A stretch of 64,000 nucleotides of DNA from Macrosoma leucophasiata (GCA_036365455.1 JAWQUS010000020.1:2143001-2207000), one strand, 5' to 3'; shown: positions 51,019 to 61,940, numbered from the stretch's first letter. The notes: generated by a model from the letters alone, not told the origin. Numbers and translations are program-made.

Positions 51019-51367
51019 AAATTACCTTAAGAATATAACATTCTGATAAATTGTGTTTTTTTTACTAAGTACTGCGCTGTAGGTATTTGTTGACTTCTAA
51101 GAACCAACCATGAAGGTCGTTATAATTTGATCATGGTTTTGTAAGTTAGTTGTATTGTATATACCTACTTGTATCTTTACGCCAAGTCCCTTACAAGGTA
51201 GGCAGAGAACATGGAGCGAATTTTTCAATTCTTAGACACTTTTGAAGCCTCTTTTACATTTGTCTTATAGATAATTTCTTTTTTGTTTCTTTTTAGTTTC
51301 CCCATCTGGTCACGTCATTGGTTTTCCCTTTGTCCAGTTAGTGTTTGTCCTTAAATATTTATAGTCA

Positions 51368-51605
51368 GACAGACCAATAAATATTCCACATCGAGCCTAG
51401 GAAGGAGACTTCGGCTTATTTCGGGTGTCTAGAGCGTATCTATTTGACGTTTCTCAACCATTTTGATCAAGTTTTGACCAACACCGGACTGTCAGTGCTT
51501 ACGTAGGCACTGTGCAACAGAGATAACGCTCTACGAAATCGAAACAAGCCGATCATCTCTTTCGCAGGCTCGATGTGCAATAATCATTTTATTGTTGAGT
51601 AGGTA
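51368..51605 (+). mobile_element. Family J MITE
   Basis: CAATAAATATTCCACATCGA to GATGTGCAATAATCATTTTA then TTGTTGAGTA. The interior is collinear with 13872-14098. Confidence 0.8.
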
Positions 51606-51806
51606 CCTACCTACTGTACTTATTTTGCGGTCGGCGTTAGGAATGTAAACAAAGTTCGCACCACATGGGGCTTCGTACAAATAAACAATACATACAAATA
51701 ACCACATATGCAAAACAGCTATGCTATCTACAATGGCAACAGATACAGGGCCCGTACCCGTTAAGGCGATTCAGTTTAGGCGCTGCCAGAGTTTAGTTTG
51801 ATTATA

Positions 51807-51945
51807 GTAGTAACACACGCTCGGATTTGGTACGGAGCGGACAGCAGATTCGCTCCGAACCAAATCTGGCCGTGTGTAGGGGAGTCCGGCGGACATAATT
51901 ATCATTAATCAAGTCCAACGTAGTTTTTCCGTAGTAGTTTACTTA
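51807..51945. mobile_element. Family K MITE, worn right end
   Basis: AGTAGTAACACACGCTCGGA and TTTGGTACGGAGCGGACAGC match 15521; the right terminus has decayed. Confidence 0.65.
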
Positions 51946-52114
51946 ATTAAGACTTCACGTTTTTACCTTTCTTTTCCTTATCTATGTTTTGTCATGTAAG
52001 TATAGTACTTTTAGGAATATTATATCGCATTGCAGCTTGTCTTATACTCAGTTCTTTAGGCATAACCTTATCAAGAGCAGTTTCTTTTTTTTCTCTTCCA
52101 TTTCGTTTTTTAAA

Positions 52115-52255
52115 TGTTATGGAAGTGGCAAATTGATGTTAAGTGATGACTGCAGCCTATAGACACTCACACAAAGATCGAGGTCAAAATGCAGGTGCGT
52201 TACCACTCCTGAGGCCTAAGGTGTTATGCCGCTGTGCCGGAAATTACAGGCCGTA
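52115..52255 (-). repeat. Family A copy, tail half
   Basis: ATGGAAGTGGCAAATTGATG (16 bases of the usual tail missing) to GTGCCGGAAATTACAGG. Confidence 0.8.
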
Positions 52256-52259
52256 TTCT

Positions 52260-53410
52260 CTTCGTTCTTCTATACTCTAAACCAAAATGAAATAATTAGA
52301 ATAAATAACGTAAATTTTCACAAGACATAATCAATATATTAACTGTCCGGTACCAAGGGATTACTTAGTGTTCGGTGCTAAGGGACGGACAGTTTTGTAC
52401 ATTAGATGATACCTACCAAAATTGTTTAAGAAATCTAATTATCTTCTAACAGCTATCAGATAACAATCAACTACTACTTTTATTTTTGAATAGCATCAAA
52501 ATTTAAATGCATAACTATCAGAGACATCAGTATCAGAATAACTTCTATCGATTTTTACGTCACGCCGTGATTTCCTGCCAAAAACAGCAAATGACTCCTC
52601 TCGGCGTTGCTTTGCGCGTCACATGATCCTAGTACTATGTGCCCCCCGCGCCCCTTTTACTTGTACTTTGAATCGAACAGGTTTATTATACTTTCCATAT
52701 TAGTACAGGTGTCCGGCAGTAGGTGCCGTCGTCACGGGACTTCCCCCTAAGTATTTATTTTTTCATTAAATTGTTCAAACCTAAAAAATACGGAACCTTA
52801 CACGCAGTGTAAGGTTCCGTGAACCGACACGCACTTGACCGGTTTTTTCTTTTTCCAAGTACGGAAAAGATGCATGTATGTGCTGTTGACAGTAAAAGAG
52901 GACAAACAGTGTTACAAAACAAACTGAAAACTGAAAGTAACGGAGAACTCGCGAACCCCGCGCATAACAATATTTGAATGTGACTTAGTTCGAATGTTTT
53001 CTGTGAACTGGGGACGGCTTGTGTACATTTCATAACTTATTCCTTATGTTTGCTTGTGAAATGTTTGCTCTATTATTTTGTTTTCAAATCTCTGAGTCAG
53101 TTTAGTGCGGGAACAGAAATGCTAAAACGCTTCAAGCTTAAAAGGCTATTACACGACACGGTATTCAGGGTCCGGCAGAAAGGGTGGGCGTGGCCTCGCG
53201 ACGGTTTGCCGCTTATTACACTATCCGTCCGCAGTACAAATACACAGGCCGCTCCGGTCGCCCTAATTAGGGCCCTAACTCCCTAAATGTTATTACACTA
53301 CCTTGACCCTTGCTATCGTACCCTGAAAACCGTGCCGTGTAATAAGTCCTTTAGCGTAGAACCTATGGACGTTTACAGTATTAAATTGAATGACAATCTG
53401 TATTTATACA
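52260..53410. other. Unassigned spacer with a 14-bp perfect hairpin
   Basis: ACGGAACCTTACAC (52790-52803) and its reverse complement (52807-52820) flank GCA. The phrase CACTTGACCGGTTTTTTC after it is a common moth repeat also near 59490. Nothing else is recognised. Confidence 0.6.
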
Positions 53411-53415
53411 TTATT

Positions 53416-53990
53416 TTATGTTATGATGGTGGCGAACAAGCATGCAGCTCACATTGATGTAAAGTGATGACTGCAGCCTTTAGACATCTACACCAAAACC
53501 AGGGGTCAAAATGCAGATGCGTTGCCACCCCTGAGACCTAAACTCAAACTCAAAAATTCATTTATTCACTTTGAAATAATAGTATTTGCTTGTGATAGGT
53601 CAAATTACAAATATAAAATTAAAGCGAATAACAACTGATACGTTGATTAATATGTCAAAGTAAATAAATTAATAATAGTCCAAAAATACTTAATGATTAA
53701 AATAGGTATCAACAGAATGTTCCATACTTTCTTTTACAAACGGCAAGATAAGATTAAACAAAAAAATATGGGACATTCTTTGTCATTCACTGGCAGAGTT
53801 CCAAAGCCCACATTACTGAGAAAAAAGTTCTTCTGTTCCTGTGATAGTTATTACGGAGTCATTCATTACCATCTAACCGGAACACAATAGTGCTGAATAC
53901 CTACTAGGTAGGTACTATTTGGCTTCAGATAGATTAGGTAATGAGGTGGTGCCTACGCCCTTGAGCTAAAGCGGAACTCTACCACCAGTA
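53416..53990 (-). repeat. Family A copy split by a family O repeat
   Basis: GGTGGCGAACAAGCATGCAG to CACCCCTGAGACCTAA is left and GTGATAGTTATTACGGAGTC to CTCTACCACCAGT right. Confidence 0.85.
53552..53838 (-). repeat. Family O repeat inside A
   Basis: AAACTCAAAAATTCATTTAT to CACTGGCAGAGTTCCAAAGC and CTGAGAAAAAAG. Both ends match the copy at 601. Confidence 0.7.
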
Positions 53991-54011
53991 AATTTGAATG
54001 ACAATCTGTAT

Positions 54012-54303
54012 TTTTACTACGTAACTTCACGCCTGTAATCCCCGAAGGGGTAGGCAGAGGTAAATGCATGCATTCAATCATACATGCAAACACCCACGAC
54101 TCGCCGGTTACGTTTTTTGGCCCATGTAACAGGTGGCGAACCTGTTGCCATCTCCGGGCACATTACCGAACTCCGGGGTACTGGGAAACTTCCAGAAAAT
54201 GGAAAAATCCCAATAGAAGCAGAGATAAGGGATTTTAAACCGTTATCTCTGATAGTCCCCGACCCGGGAATCGAACCCAGGACCTCCAGCGTAATAGTAT
54301 TAT
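54012..54303 (-). mobile_element. Family R tRNA-derived SINE, full
   Basis: On the minus strand it begins with CTGGAGGTCCTGGGTTCGAT then TCCCGGGTCGGGG, a T-arm/B-box region. It ends with TGCCTACCCCTTCGGGGATT then ACAGGCGTGAAGTTACG, an RTE-type 3' tail. Confidence 0.75.
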
Positions 54304-54304
54304 A

Positions 54305-54586
54305 GTATTTTTACTAATTTTATAAAAAGAAAACATTTGTGTTCATATGTGCACGTTTGTACCTAACGTTTTCACACAAAAACTACTAAGCCGATTTCAA
54401 AAATTCGGCATTAGAAAGCTGCGTCTTTGCTGAGTAATATAGGTAATGAGTAATATAGGTAATGAGTAATATAGGTAATGAGTAATATAGGTAATGAGTA
54501 ATATAGGTAATGAGTAATATAGGTAATGAGTAATATAAGTAACATTACTTTCATAGTACCCGTGCGAAGCCGGGGCGAGCCGCTAG
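54305..54586 (+). mobile_element. Helitron 3' part with internal minisatellite
   Basis: CCGTGCGAAGCCGGGGCGAG then CCGCTAG|T ends the element at 54586, with the CTAG terminus preceded by a GC hairpin. The interior phrase CTAAGCCGATTTCAAAAATT is shared with moth Helitrons. The 5' TC end was not located. Confidence 0.75.
54432..54543 (+). repeat. 16-bp minisatellite, seven units
   Basis: GAGTAATATAGGTAAT repeats seven times; only the last unit differs, so expansion is recent. Confidence 0.97.
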
Positions 54587-54969
54587 TTAGAAATAAGTTA
54601 AAAGTTTATAAACAGTTCCTACGAAGTTTCTTTTGTAGCCGAGTTCTTCTGAATAGTGACTGTACTTGGAACTGTGCTAATTGAATAACTTTGACTTTCA
54701 TTTAGAATAATTTGAATATTTTTTTTTCCTTTTTCTTCTTATCTAGTTATTGGAAATTGTAATTTAACTGTAAGTTGTTTTATGCCTTCTTCAATTTACT
54801 TAATATCTGTTTTACATTATTTTATTAATAGTTATTCCCTCTAGGTAATTTGTGATTTCTAAAAGTGACCTTTCTAATAGTTTAGGATCCCACTGCAGAA
54901 TCATTTCGTTCATCCAGATTTTTTTCAATTTATTTTATCTTTAACAGCAAGCAACTCTTATTTCTTCTT

Positions 54970-55190
54970 GACGACCCGGTTAGTCCAGCGGTGTGAGACG
55001 ACCGTTTGATTCGAAGGGTCGCGGGTTCGATCCCCGCTCCGGACAAATATTTGTATGGCCTACAGATATTTGTTTCAGGTCTGGGTGTTTGTTTATGTGT
55101 TGTATGTGTACAACGGCACCCACTACACAGGTTTATACCTACCTACTGTGGGGCTGTGAGTGTAAGCGTATTTTTTTTAATTTTTTTTTT
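54970..55190 (+). mobile_element. Family B tRNA-derived SINE, best-preserved boxes
   Basis: TAGTCCAGCGG (54981-54991) and GGTTCGATCCC (55024-55034) fit the Pol III A- and B-box consensus exactly. The body carries GCACCCACTACACAGGTTTA and ends with T-rich sequence after GTAAGCGTA. Confidence 0.92.
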
Positions 55191-55254
55191 CTATTTACGG
55201 CCGATTGAATTTGGCTCCCGTTTATCATAATAATGAGGAAAAAAATAGCTTTAA

Positions 55255-55593
55255 TCTATACTAATAATATAAAGAGGAAAACTTTGTTTGTTCGGTTGTA
55301 TTGAATAGGCTCATAAACTACAGTACCGATTTTAAAAATTCTTACACTATTCGAAAGCTACATTATCCACGGGTAACATAGATTTTATTTTATTTTGGAA
55401 ACAAAATGGGTTCCGTAATTATTTGGGTTTTCCAGACACAAAATGTAAAAAATTATTACTTATTTTGCGTACGCTGCCTAAACTATAAAAGATATCGAGG
55501 AAGGCTTTAGGCTATATTTATAATAATCACGCTAAGACGAATAGGAGAAGGTAGGTAACATTGCACCCGCGCGGAGCCGGAGCGGGCCGCTAG
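55255..55593 (+). mobile_element. Non-autonomous Helitron, complete
   Basis: It starts TCTATACTAATAATATAAAG after an A and ends GGAGCGGGCCGCTAG before a T. TC and CTAG termini, an A^T target, a GC-rich 3' hairpin and no TSD are all Helitron traits. It encodes no Rep/helicase. Confidence 0.88.
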
Positions 55594-55949
55594 TTTGCTA
55601 TATGAATAATACATGTACGGTATGGACGTAAAAAGTTATCGGGCGGCACGAAAATATGTAAGGGCTGCCAAGTGCTCAACGGCGGGCGTGATTTTTCAGA
55701 GTCTTTATACATATTGCCGTGAACTAGATTATAGGAATTTTATTGAAAAAAAAATCTTTTCCAAATAATAGGAATATAACAAATTACTTGCGGCCATTTT
55801 TGGATAGGCAACCTAGTGGATATATATTATCTAGATTATAAATATGCGTAGGTTTGCAGCATATCTGGATGAACGAAATGATTCTGCAGTGGGATCCTAA
55901 CCTACAAAACTGTTGTAAAATCTTACTCGAAATAAAAATATTTCCTTTC

Positions 55950-56248
55950 TTTTTTTTTTTTTTTTTTTTTATGTTATGGAAGTGGTAAACAAGCATGCAG
56001 TTCACATTGATGTTAAGTGATGACTGCAGCCTATAGACACCCACACAAAGACCAAGGTCAAAATGCAGATGCGTTACCACTCCTGAGGCCTAAGGTCTTA
56101 TGCCTCTGTGCCGGAAATTACAGGGCCGTACATTACCACCTGACCGGAACACGATAGTGTTGAACACTACCATTTAGCGGCAAGTATATTAGGTAATGCG
56201 GTGGTGCCTACGCCCGCGAGCTCCGACACTGGAGCTCTACCACCAGTA
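55950..56248 (-). repeat. Family A copy, full length, reference
   Basis: On the minus strand it runs from ACTGGTGGTAGAGCTCCAGT through CGTGTTCCGGTCAGGTGGTA and CCTGTAATTTCCGGCACAGA to GCATGCTTGTTTACCACTTC and ATAAAAAA. GGTGGTAGAGCTC near the 5' end vaguely resembles an A box; no B box is clear. It is either a SINE or the 3' end of a CR1-like LINE. Confidence 0.92.
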
Positions 56249-56562
56249 AAAGATCTTATTATAAACTAGCGCCACTGAACATATCAGTAAGTTGGTTCTG
56301 GATAGTTTTGGATGGTTTATGGATGATGGTGGCCCCTGGAGATGTAGGTATAGGAGGTTAGTAGTTTTAAATACCAAACATACCTTTTGCCGTAATTCAC
56401 AGCGGCGGTCGGGTTGTGTGTTACACTTACATTCAATCAGGTGACACACCGAGCGGACTTGAAGCTCTAATCTATCTGTTTCTGTACCAGATAGTACTAG
56501 GTTATGCCGTTAAATCTGAACACGCTCTGAATTTACACTACAATATGAATATTATTTATGTT

Positions 56563-56803
56563 TTTACTGGTAGTAGAGCTCCAGTGACGGAGCTCGTGGG
56601 CGTAGGCACCACCGTATTACCTAATATACTTTCCGCTAAATGGTAGTGTTGTGAACACTATCGTGTTCCGGTCAGGTGGTAATGTACGGCCCTGTAATTT
56701 CCGGCACAGAGGCATAACACCTTAGGCCTCAGGAGTAGTAACGCATTTGCATTTTGACCTTGGTCTTTCTGTAAGTGTCTACAGGCTGCATTTATCACTT
56801 AAT
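56563..56803 (+). repeat. Family A copy
   Basis: ACTGGTAGTAGAGCTCCAGT to AGGCTGCATTTATCACTTAA; the tail is replaced by an AAT run. Confidence 0.9.
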
Positions 56804-57190
56804 AATAATAATAACCTGCCTAAAGTAGGATTCGATAATGTGAGATGTTGAATATAGGCAGGTGCCGTATCTCACTCCATAGGCCCAGCCAGCTAGTCCC
56901 CCCAGTTCACCCACATAGCCCAAACTTTGGCGAATCACTTATCATTACAATAGTCCCATTATATTCTGCGGGGTCTGTCTGTGTCTGTATTAACTATTGA
57001 TGCAGCCAGAGAGAGGTCCCGCCGAATATAACCCATTACAAAGTAGATCAAAATTCTCGAAAGGGCCTCTACGTGTTGGACTCCCCATGTCCCCGCGCAA
57101 GCCTGACAAAGGTCCGGGGTTCAAATTGGACCCCGTGCTGACGAGAGACATAATAATAAACAAATAAAATACCTTGACTTATCCCACGAG

Positions 57191-57385
57191 GTTGTCGCCA
57201 TCTGGGACGTGGATTCTGCTGTCATTGTACCGGTAGTCGTCACGGTTAACGGACTCGTAGCGAAGAGCCTCGACCAACACCTCAAGAGGCTCTCGCTGGG
57301 AAATTGGGTCAACGGCTTGGTGCAGAAGGCAGTTCTTCTTGACACGGCACGTATTGTGAGGAGGTTCCTCTCCCTAAGCCCCTAA
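57191..57385 (+). pseudogene. Dong/R4-like LINE ORF C-terminus
   Basis: The frame reads VVAIWDVDSAVIVPVVVTVN, GLVAKSLDQHLKRLSL and QKAVLLDTARIVRRFLSLSP before TAA. That is the extreme C-terminus of site-specific-type LINE proteins that follows the restriction-like endonuclease; the assignment is from memory of the family. A 3'UTR and (AAT)n tail end at about 57540. Confidence 0.7.
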
Positions 57386-57540
57386 CCACCGGCAGCTAGG
57401 ACCCTGCTCCCGCTACCGGCGGAACCTATTTTGTATGTTTTTATATATGTATGTTTTTTTATTTTTTTAATAATATATGTATGTAAAAATATACAAAATA
57501 TGTAAAAAGCTAAATAAATGAGAATAATAATAATAATAAT

Positions 57541-58480
57541 ACTCTTTATTGCACACCAGAGGAGTAAACAATTATAAAATATTACAGAAGTAAGCAAATG
57601 GCGGCCTTATTGCTACACAGAAATTTCTTCCAGGCAACCAGAATATGAGGACAATGACAGATAAATTTATCATATAGGGGCGTACAATTACTAAAAACTT
57701 AGAAGTAAAATACATTTACAAGAAAGCACAAGAACACAAAAATAGGTACATGAAAAAGAAGAAAGGTGGTAAGAATATAGTGAAAGCTAAAGTGATAGAT
57801 AGTAATCCTTTACTTGTTTCTTGAAAGTTTGGATAGTCTGAGCTTGCCTCACAGATAAGGATTCCATAGACGCACCGCGGACACAGTAAAATAATTAGTT
57901 AAAAAATTAGAAGAATGAGATGGAGTTTTCAATTTTAAGTTAAGCGAAGAACGGAGAAACAAGGTATTGGAAAGATGTAAGAATTCGAAGCGTTCTTTGA
58001 GATAAATAGGAGTTAGTGGATTGAATAGTATATTGAAAAGAAGAGACAAAACGTGTGAGTATTCCGGCGAAGATAGATTGGGAGCCATTTGAGCTGTTTG
58101 CGGAAGTCAGAAATATGGTCATACATGCGTAGTCCAAATATGAACCTAATGCATAAATTTTGAAGACGCTCTAATTTATGTAATTGCTCCTGTGTTAGAT
58201 TCAAATAGCAGATATCGGCATAGTCAAGGATGGGAAAAAGTAATGGAATGTACAAGCTCAATTTTCGTGGAAATGGGAAGAAAATTATGCAACCTTCTTA
58301 ATGAATGGACCGCATCAAACATCTTTCTGCTCACCTGGCTAATCTGCGGAACCCATGATAAACATCTATTCATTGTGATTCCCAAATTCCTTACTGTATC
58401 CACAAAAGGAATGATGTGGCCATCAAATACTATATCAGGTAATATCATCCAGTCAACCTTATTTTCACTTAACATCAATG
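57541..58480 (-). pseudogene. Non-LTR reverse transcriptase C-terminal region, frameshifted
   Basis: On the minus strand three frames together read VDTVRNLGITMNRCLSW, LPILDYADICYLNLTQEQLH, RLQNLCIRFIFGLRMYDHIS, LKWLPIYLRRNTHTF and YLKERFEFLH before NYFTVSAVRLWNPYL. This is the region after the polymerase domain in Jockey/CR1-like LINEs. Frame changes near 58224 and 58040 break it. It shares the (AAT/ATT)n tract with the plus-strand LINE at 57191, so the two lie tail to tail. Confidence 0.8.
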
Positions 58481-58607
58481 TGAACTGCATGCTTGTTTGC
58501 CACTTACATTACATAAAAACCAAATGTAAAACAGCGCCATATATAATAATAATGGCAAATAGCAACCCATCATACGTCCCACTGCTGGGCACGAGTCTCT
58601 CCCCTTA
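58464..58607. repeat. Family A tail followed by a truncated E SINE
   Basis: TTAACATCAATGTGAACTGC to TTACATTACATAAAAA is plus-strand A; TAATAATAATGGC to CACTGCTGGGCACGAGTCTC is the 3' end of a minus-strand E. Confidence 0.8.
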
Positions 58608-58609
58608 GT

Positions 58610-58999
58610 TTAAGACTAAACTAAACAGTCCATACTAGCACTTGAATACTGAACTGAAACTGAATTTCATGAACGAAGTCTCGACTAAAAGCTATTAAAT
58701 ACGTTACTTATACAAAACGAAATAGATTTAAACTTAACGATGCCATCCGAAGGACCATTCGGAGCGCGTTTGCGAGCTCATGCCGATAACAGGCGTCCGG
58801 ATTTCCGGATAAATGGCCATTATGTCCGGTTAGTGGATATTCCGCCGTCAGCTACCGGTTTTAAGGATTTAAACGTTATTCACATTTTATGACATTTACA
58901 GTTTATATCTTTATTAGTAAACGGGCTTTATGTGCTAAAGCAGAATAAATAATTACTAGAATTACCGTTACCGACAATTTCGACCTTAGGTACTTTCTT
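58610..58999. other. Unassigned spacer
   Basis: TCCGGATTTCCGGATAAATG near 58796 is a small palindromic patch. No gene or repeat family was recognised. Confidence 0.4.
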
Positions 59000-59337
59000 A
59001 CTAAGATGGTTAAATCTATATATTTAAATGAAAATCAATTGCTGTTCGTTAGTCTCGCTAAAACTCGAGAACGGCTACACCGATTTGGCTAATTTTGGTT
59101 TTGAATGATTTTCGGAAGTCCAGGAAAGACTTAAAAGGTAAGAAAATATAAAGAATTTGAAGGGAAACAATAAAAACTATAATTTAAGTTTCCCATACAA
59201 ATAGTCCGTATCTATTTTGATAGATACGGACTATTTGTATGGGAAACTTAAATTATAGTTTGATACATTTGATACATTATTTCACAAAGTTGTTTCATTC
59301 CGAGGCATTACGAAGATTGCTGGGTCAGCTAGTATGG
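59000..59337 (-). repeat. Family N copy with a perfect internal hairpin
   Basis: ACACCGATTTGGCTAATTTT and the terminal CTGGGTCAGCTAGTA match 1716-1975 reversed. The centre holds the hairpin listed next. Confidence 0.75.
59174..59261. repeat. Perfect inverted repeat, 41-bp arms
   Basis: 59174-59214 is the exact reverse complement of 59221-59261, with loop TTTTGA. The arm includes CATACAAATAGTCCGTATCT. Confidence 0.97.
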
Positions 59338-59388
59338 AATAAAAGTTTGTATGTAGAAAAAAGAAATATCAATAATTTACCTTGAACT

Positions 59389-59446
59389 TATGCATCCGTA
59401 CTATGAACTGCTTGCTTGTTTGCTTCCTTCGTTACATAAAAAAAAT
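59389..59446 (+). repeat. Family A tail fragment
   Basis: GAACTGCTTGCTTGTTTGC and TTCGTTACATAAAAAAA. Confidence 0.6.
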
Positions 59447-59877
59447 GTAATAGTACTACGAACCAAGCGAGGCCGGTTAGTAACTCGCACTTCACCGGTT
59501 TTTTTTCACGATCAGACTTAAAATTGAATTATCTAAAGCAAATTAGGAGTGGCCTTGCGTCGGCGAGGCCTGGCCTAATCGCATTACTGCAAACCTCGGA
59601 GGGCTTCCTATAATATTGTTGTAGAAATGGGGTTTCACTTTTTTTATATTGCTCTTTATGTATGCCGTCTTAGAAGTCCGAGGGGCTTAACTTGATTATG
59701 AGATGAAAATTATTCTTCAGAACTGTTTGTCTTTTGTGGAACAGGGTGGAAATAAAGTTTGAAATAAAATTGAAGACTGGATAGAGTTTTCGACGCTCTT
59801 GCATTATTATAATAGAGGCATTACATTTATTTATGTCTGGAGGTTGACAAACAAAGGAAGGAAGGCAAACGGGCCAC

Positions 59878-60123
59878 CAGGGGTGCGACCGCCTATCGAC
59901 GTTGCTATTGTCGTTGTCATTGCTGTCAAATTTTCATGTCGATTTGTAGCTCCTTTTAAAGCAGTAGTGATAATCTGATCATTTTCTTGCTTTCGTAGGT
60001 GAGAAACAAGCGATAATGGTAGATTATTTCGATTATTATTATTAAGTTAAAGTAAAAATCGACATGAAAATTTGACAGCAACGACAACGACAATAGCAAT
60101 GTCGATAGGCGGTCGCACCCCTG
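59878..60123. mobile_element. Foldback MITE inside a CR1-type LINE end
   Basis: 68-base arms starting CAGGGGTGCGACCGCCTATC and ending in the mirrored sequence differ at only two positions. The host is the GGGCCACCTGATGG phrase of a LINE 3' end. No target duplication is evident. Confidence 0.85.
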
Positions 60124-60600
60124 ATGGAGAGTGAAAAAGAAAAGAAAACATTTATTTGGACAGCACAGAGACATGACCATACAAATTGCCAGACGATTGG
60201 TACACAGGTACAATTAAACAAAAAGCAAAAACAATAACAATTAAAAAAAAAAAAAAGAGATAAAGTCTCACGGCTGGTCCAAATGGGAGCCCAGATCAGC
60301 TTCATGTCAAGTCGATTGATTGCGTCTGAGAGTGGTCACCGTCGCTTATGAACATTTGCCTACAACACCAGGGGAGTTGCCAACGCGTCAGCCCTGTAGG
60401 ACTCTTTTGACGCCGTTTTTGAAGAACCCCATATTGTAGCACCGAGGGAACACCTCAGAGGGAAGTTCGTTCCACAATTTACACGTTTCGGGCAGAAATG
60501 AACTTGAAAATCGCACCGTTGAACACTGCCAAGTGTCCAGACGGTGAGGGTAATTACGAGTACATACAAATAATTTATGGCGTCGTAATGTCATGACCGT
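60124..60600 (-). pseudogene. LINE pol C-terminus and 3' end with a nested poly-A insert
   Basis: On the minus strand the frame reads DTWQCSTVRFSSSFLPETCK, LWNELPSEVFPRCYNMGFF and KNGVKRVLQG. Its 3' end (GAGAGTGGTCACCGTCGCTT region) is split by a 60131-60305 insert that carries its own A-rich tract and the phrase TTTGGACAGCACAGAGACAT. Confidence 0.75.
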
Positions 60601-60825
60601 ACCCGACGTCCACAAAGGGAAGAATTTTCTTCCACTGGAAGATTTTTTTTTTGTATCGGAAGATAATTCTTCTACTAGTGCAGTCAGTTAACCGAATATT
60701 GGCGGTCCAACTATTCCATTGGGGTGTGTCCTGCGATGACACTACCGCCGCTGCTATTGCCAATCCGCATGCCAAGTTTGGCGATTATGTCATATCCCCC
60801 TTATGGGGAGACTTTACGCCCATAT
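60600..60825 (-). repeat. Family H copy
   Basis: ACTAGTGCAGTCAGTTAACC and CAATCCGCATGCCAAGTTTG to TTATGGGGAGACTTTA. Confidence 0.75.
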
Positions 60826-60829
60826 TCTA

Positions 60830-61940
60830 AGTCGTAATCTCGACCTTAACTCCACCTTACTCAATGGAATTGGAATTCTTAGTTGTAACCAATAACGTCA
60901 ACTCGATATTCTGCCTCCGTTTGAGGTAAGAAAGCAATTGTCAAACTCCGAGGTACCTCACGACCTTCCTTGAAGTTTCGAGGAGTATATACATTTATGC
61001 CATATTCTTGTGCTCGTAAGTTTATCGTGTCGAAACTGTCTGGAAATATAAATAAATATGATATTTTTCTATAAAAATGGATTTTCATGACTTTGTGAAT
61101 TATTTAACAGAATCAGATGATTATTATTCTTTTATTTCTGATATTTTAGAGGCTTTTCCCCCATCACAGCCCCATCTATCTACCTATATGATAATCCATA
61201 CAATTACCCAGAACGGCGTTACATACGGGATGGAGAAAACCCTAACTAACTACTGCACCTAAGAATATGGCTTTCGAGACGTTCTCATAAAGTATCTTAA
61301 GCTGAGTGTGAGTCAAGCAATATTTCAAGTAACCTCTTAGAATATGGGTGTTAGATCTAGCAGTGGATACCTTTCAGCTGAAATGGTACATTTTATTGTC
61401 GCGTTAAAGTCATTGAAGTGGGTAACGCGCGGGCAACTTTTTCTTATTCTATTTTTTTACTACTGTAACTGCTCCAAGGTTCAGAGTTTGAGCTTCAGAG
61501 TTCGATCTCCAGATTGGCTCACCATTTACCGACGTGAGACAAAACGTAGCTTGATTGGTGAATTGTGGATACTTTAGTAAATAAATCGGGCATATAGAAA
61601 GAATGTCGAATGAGCGAATGACTAAACAGATATACAATGCGAATGTAAATGGTTGCAGAGGCCCAGGAAGACCAAGACTGTCCTACCATGCCAAATAGGT
61701 CGAGTTCTGTCTAATGATGGGCAAAAGTCTTAGGAATCGGCGTTCATGTATGAGGAGAATGATGAAGGTAGATGAGGCACGGGAGGTGAAGGACCGGGAT
61801 ATCTGGCGCTCCACGCTCTGCCTACCTCGTTAGGGACCTGGCGTGAAGATACATACATATTAGTAAATAAATACACGCCTCTCCCTACCCTTTCATGGAA
61901 TACAGTCGTAAAGTTACGTCAGTATTGTTTTTCACAAGTC
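60830..61940. other. Unassigned spacer
   Basis: Short open frames (61077-61262 plus, 60879-61088 minus, opposed on each side of 61080) have no recognisable domain. GCTCCACGCTCTGCCTACCT at 61809 is the end phrase of a dispersed repeat, followed by GGCGTGAAGATACATACAT. Confidence 0.35.

Larger units (their letters stand above)
54886..55898. repeat. Inverted 36-base pair flanking about 1 kb
   Basis: AGGATCCCACTGCAGAATCA through CGTTCATCCAGAT (54886-54921) reappears reversed at 55862-55898 as ATCTGGATGAACGAAATGAT onward. A B SINE and a Helitron lie between. Confidence 0.85.

Noticed and set aside
54432..54543. CRISPR array
   Set aside because: The 16-bp units are directly adjacent with no spacers, in a eukaryotic Helitron.
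54970..55045. Functional tRNA gene in family B
   Set aside because: It has good A and B boxes but is joined to a constant body and tail found in five copies; it is a SINE head.
61077..61262. Small plus-strand gene at 61077
   Set aside because: 61 residues with no recognisable motif, no splice or promoter context and an opposed open frame beside it; left as unassigned spacer.
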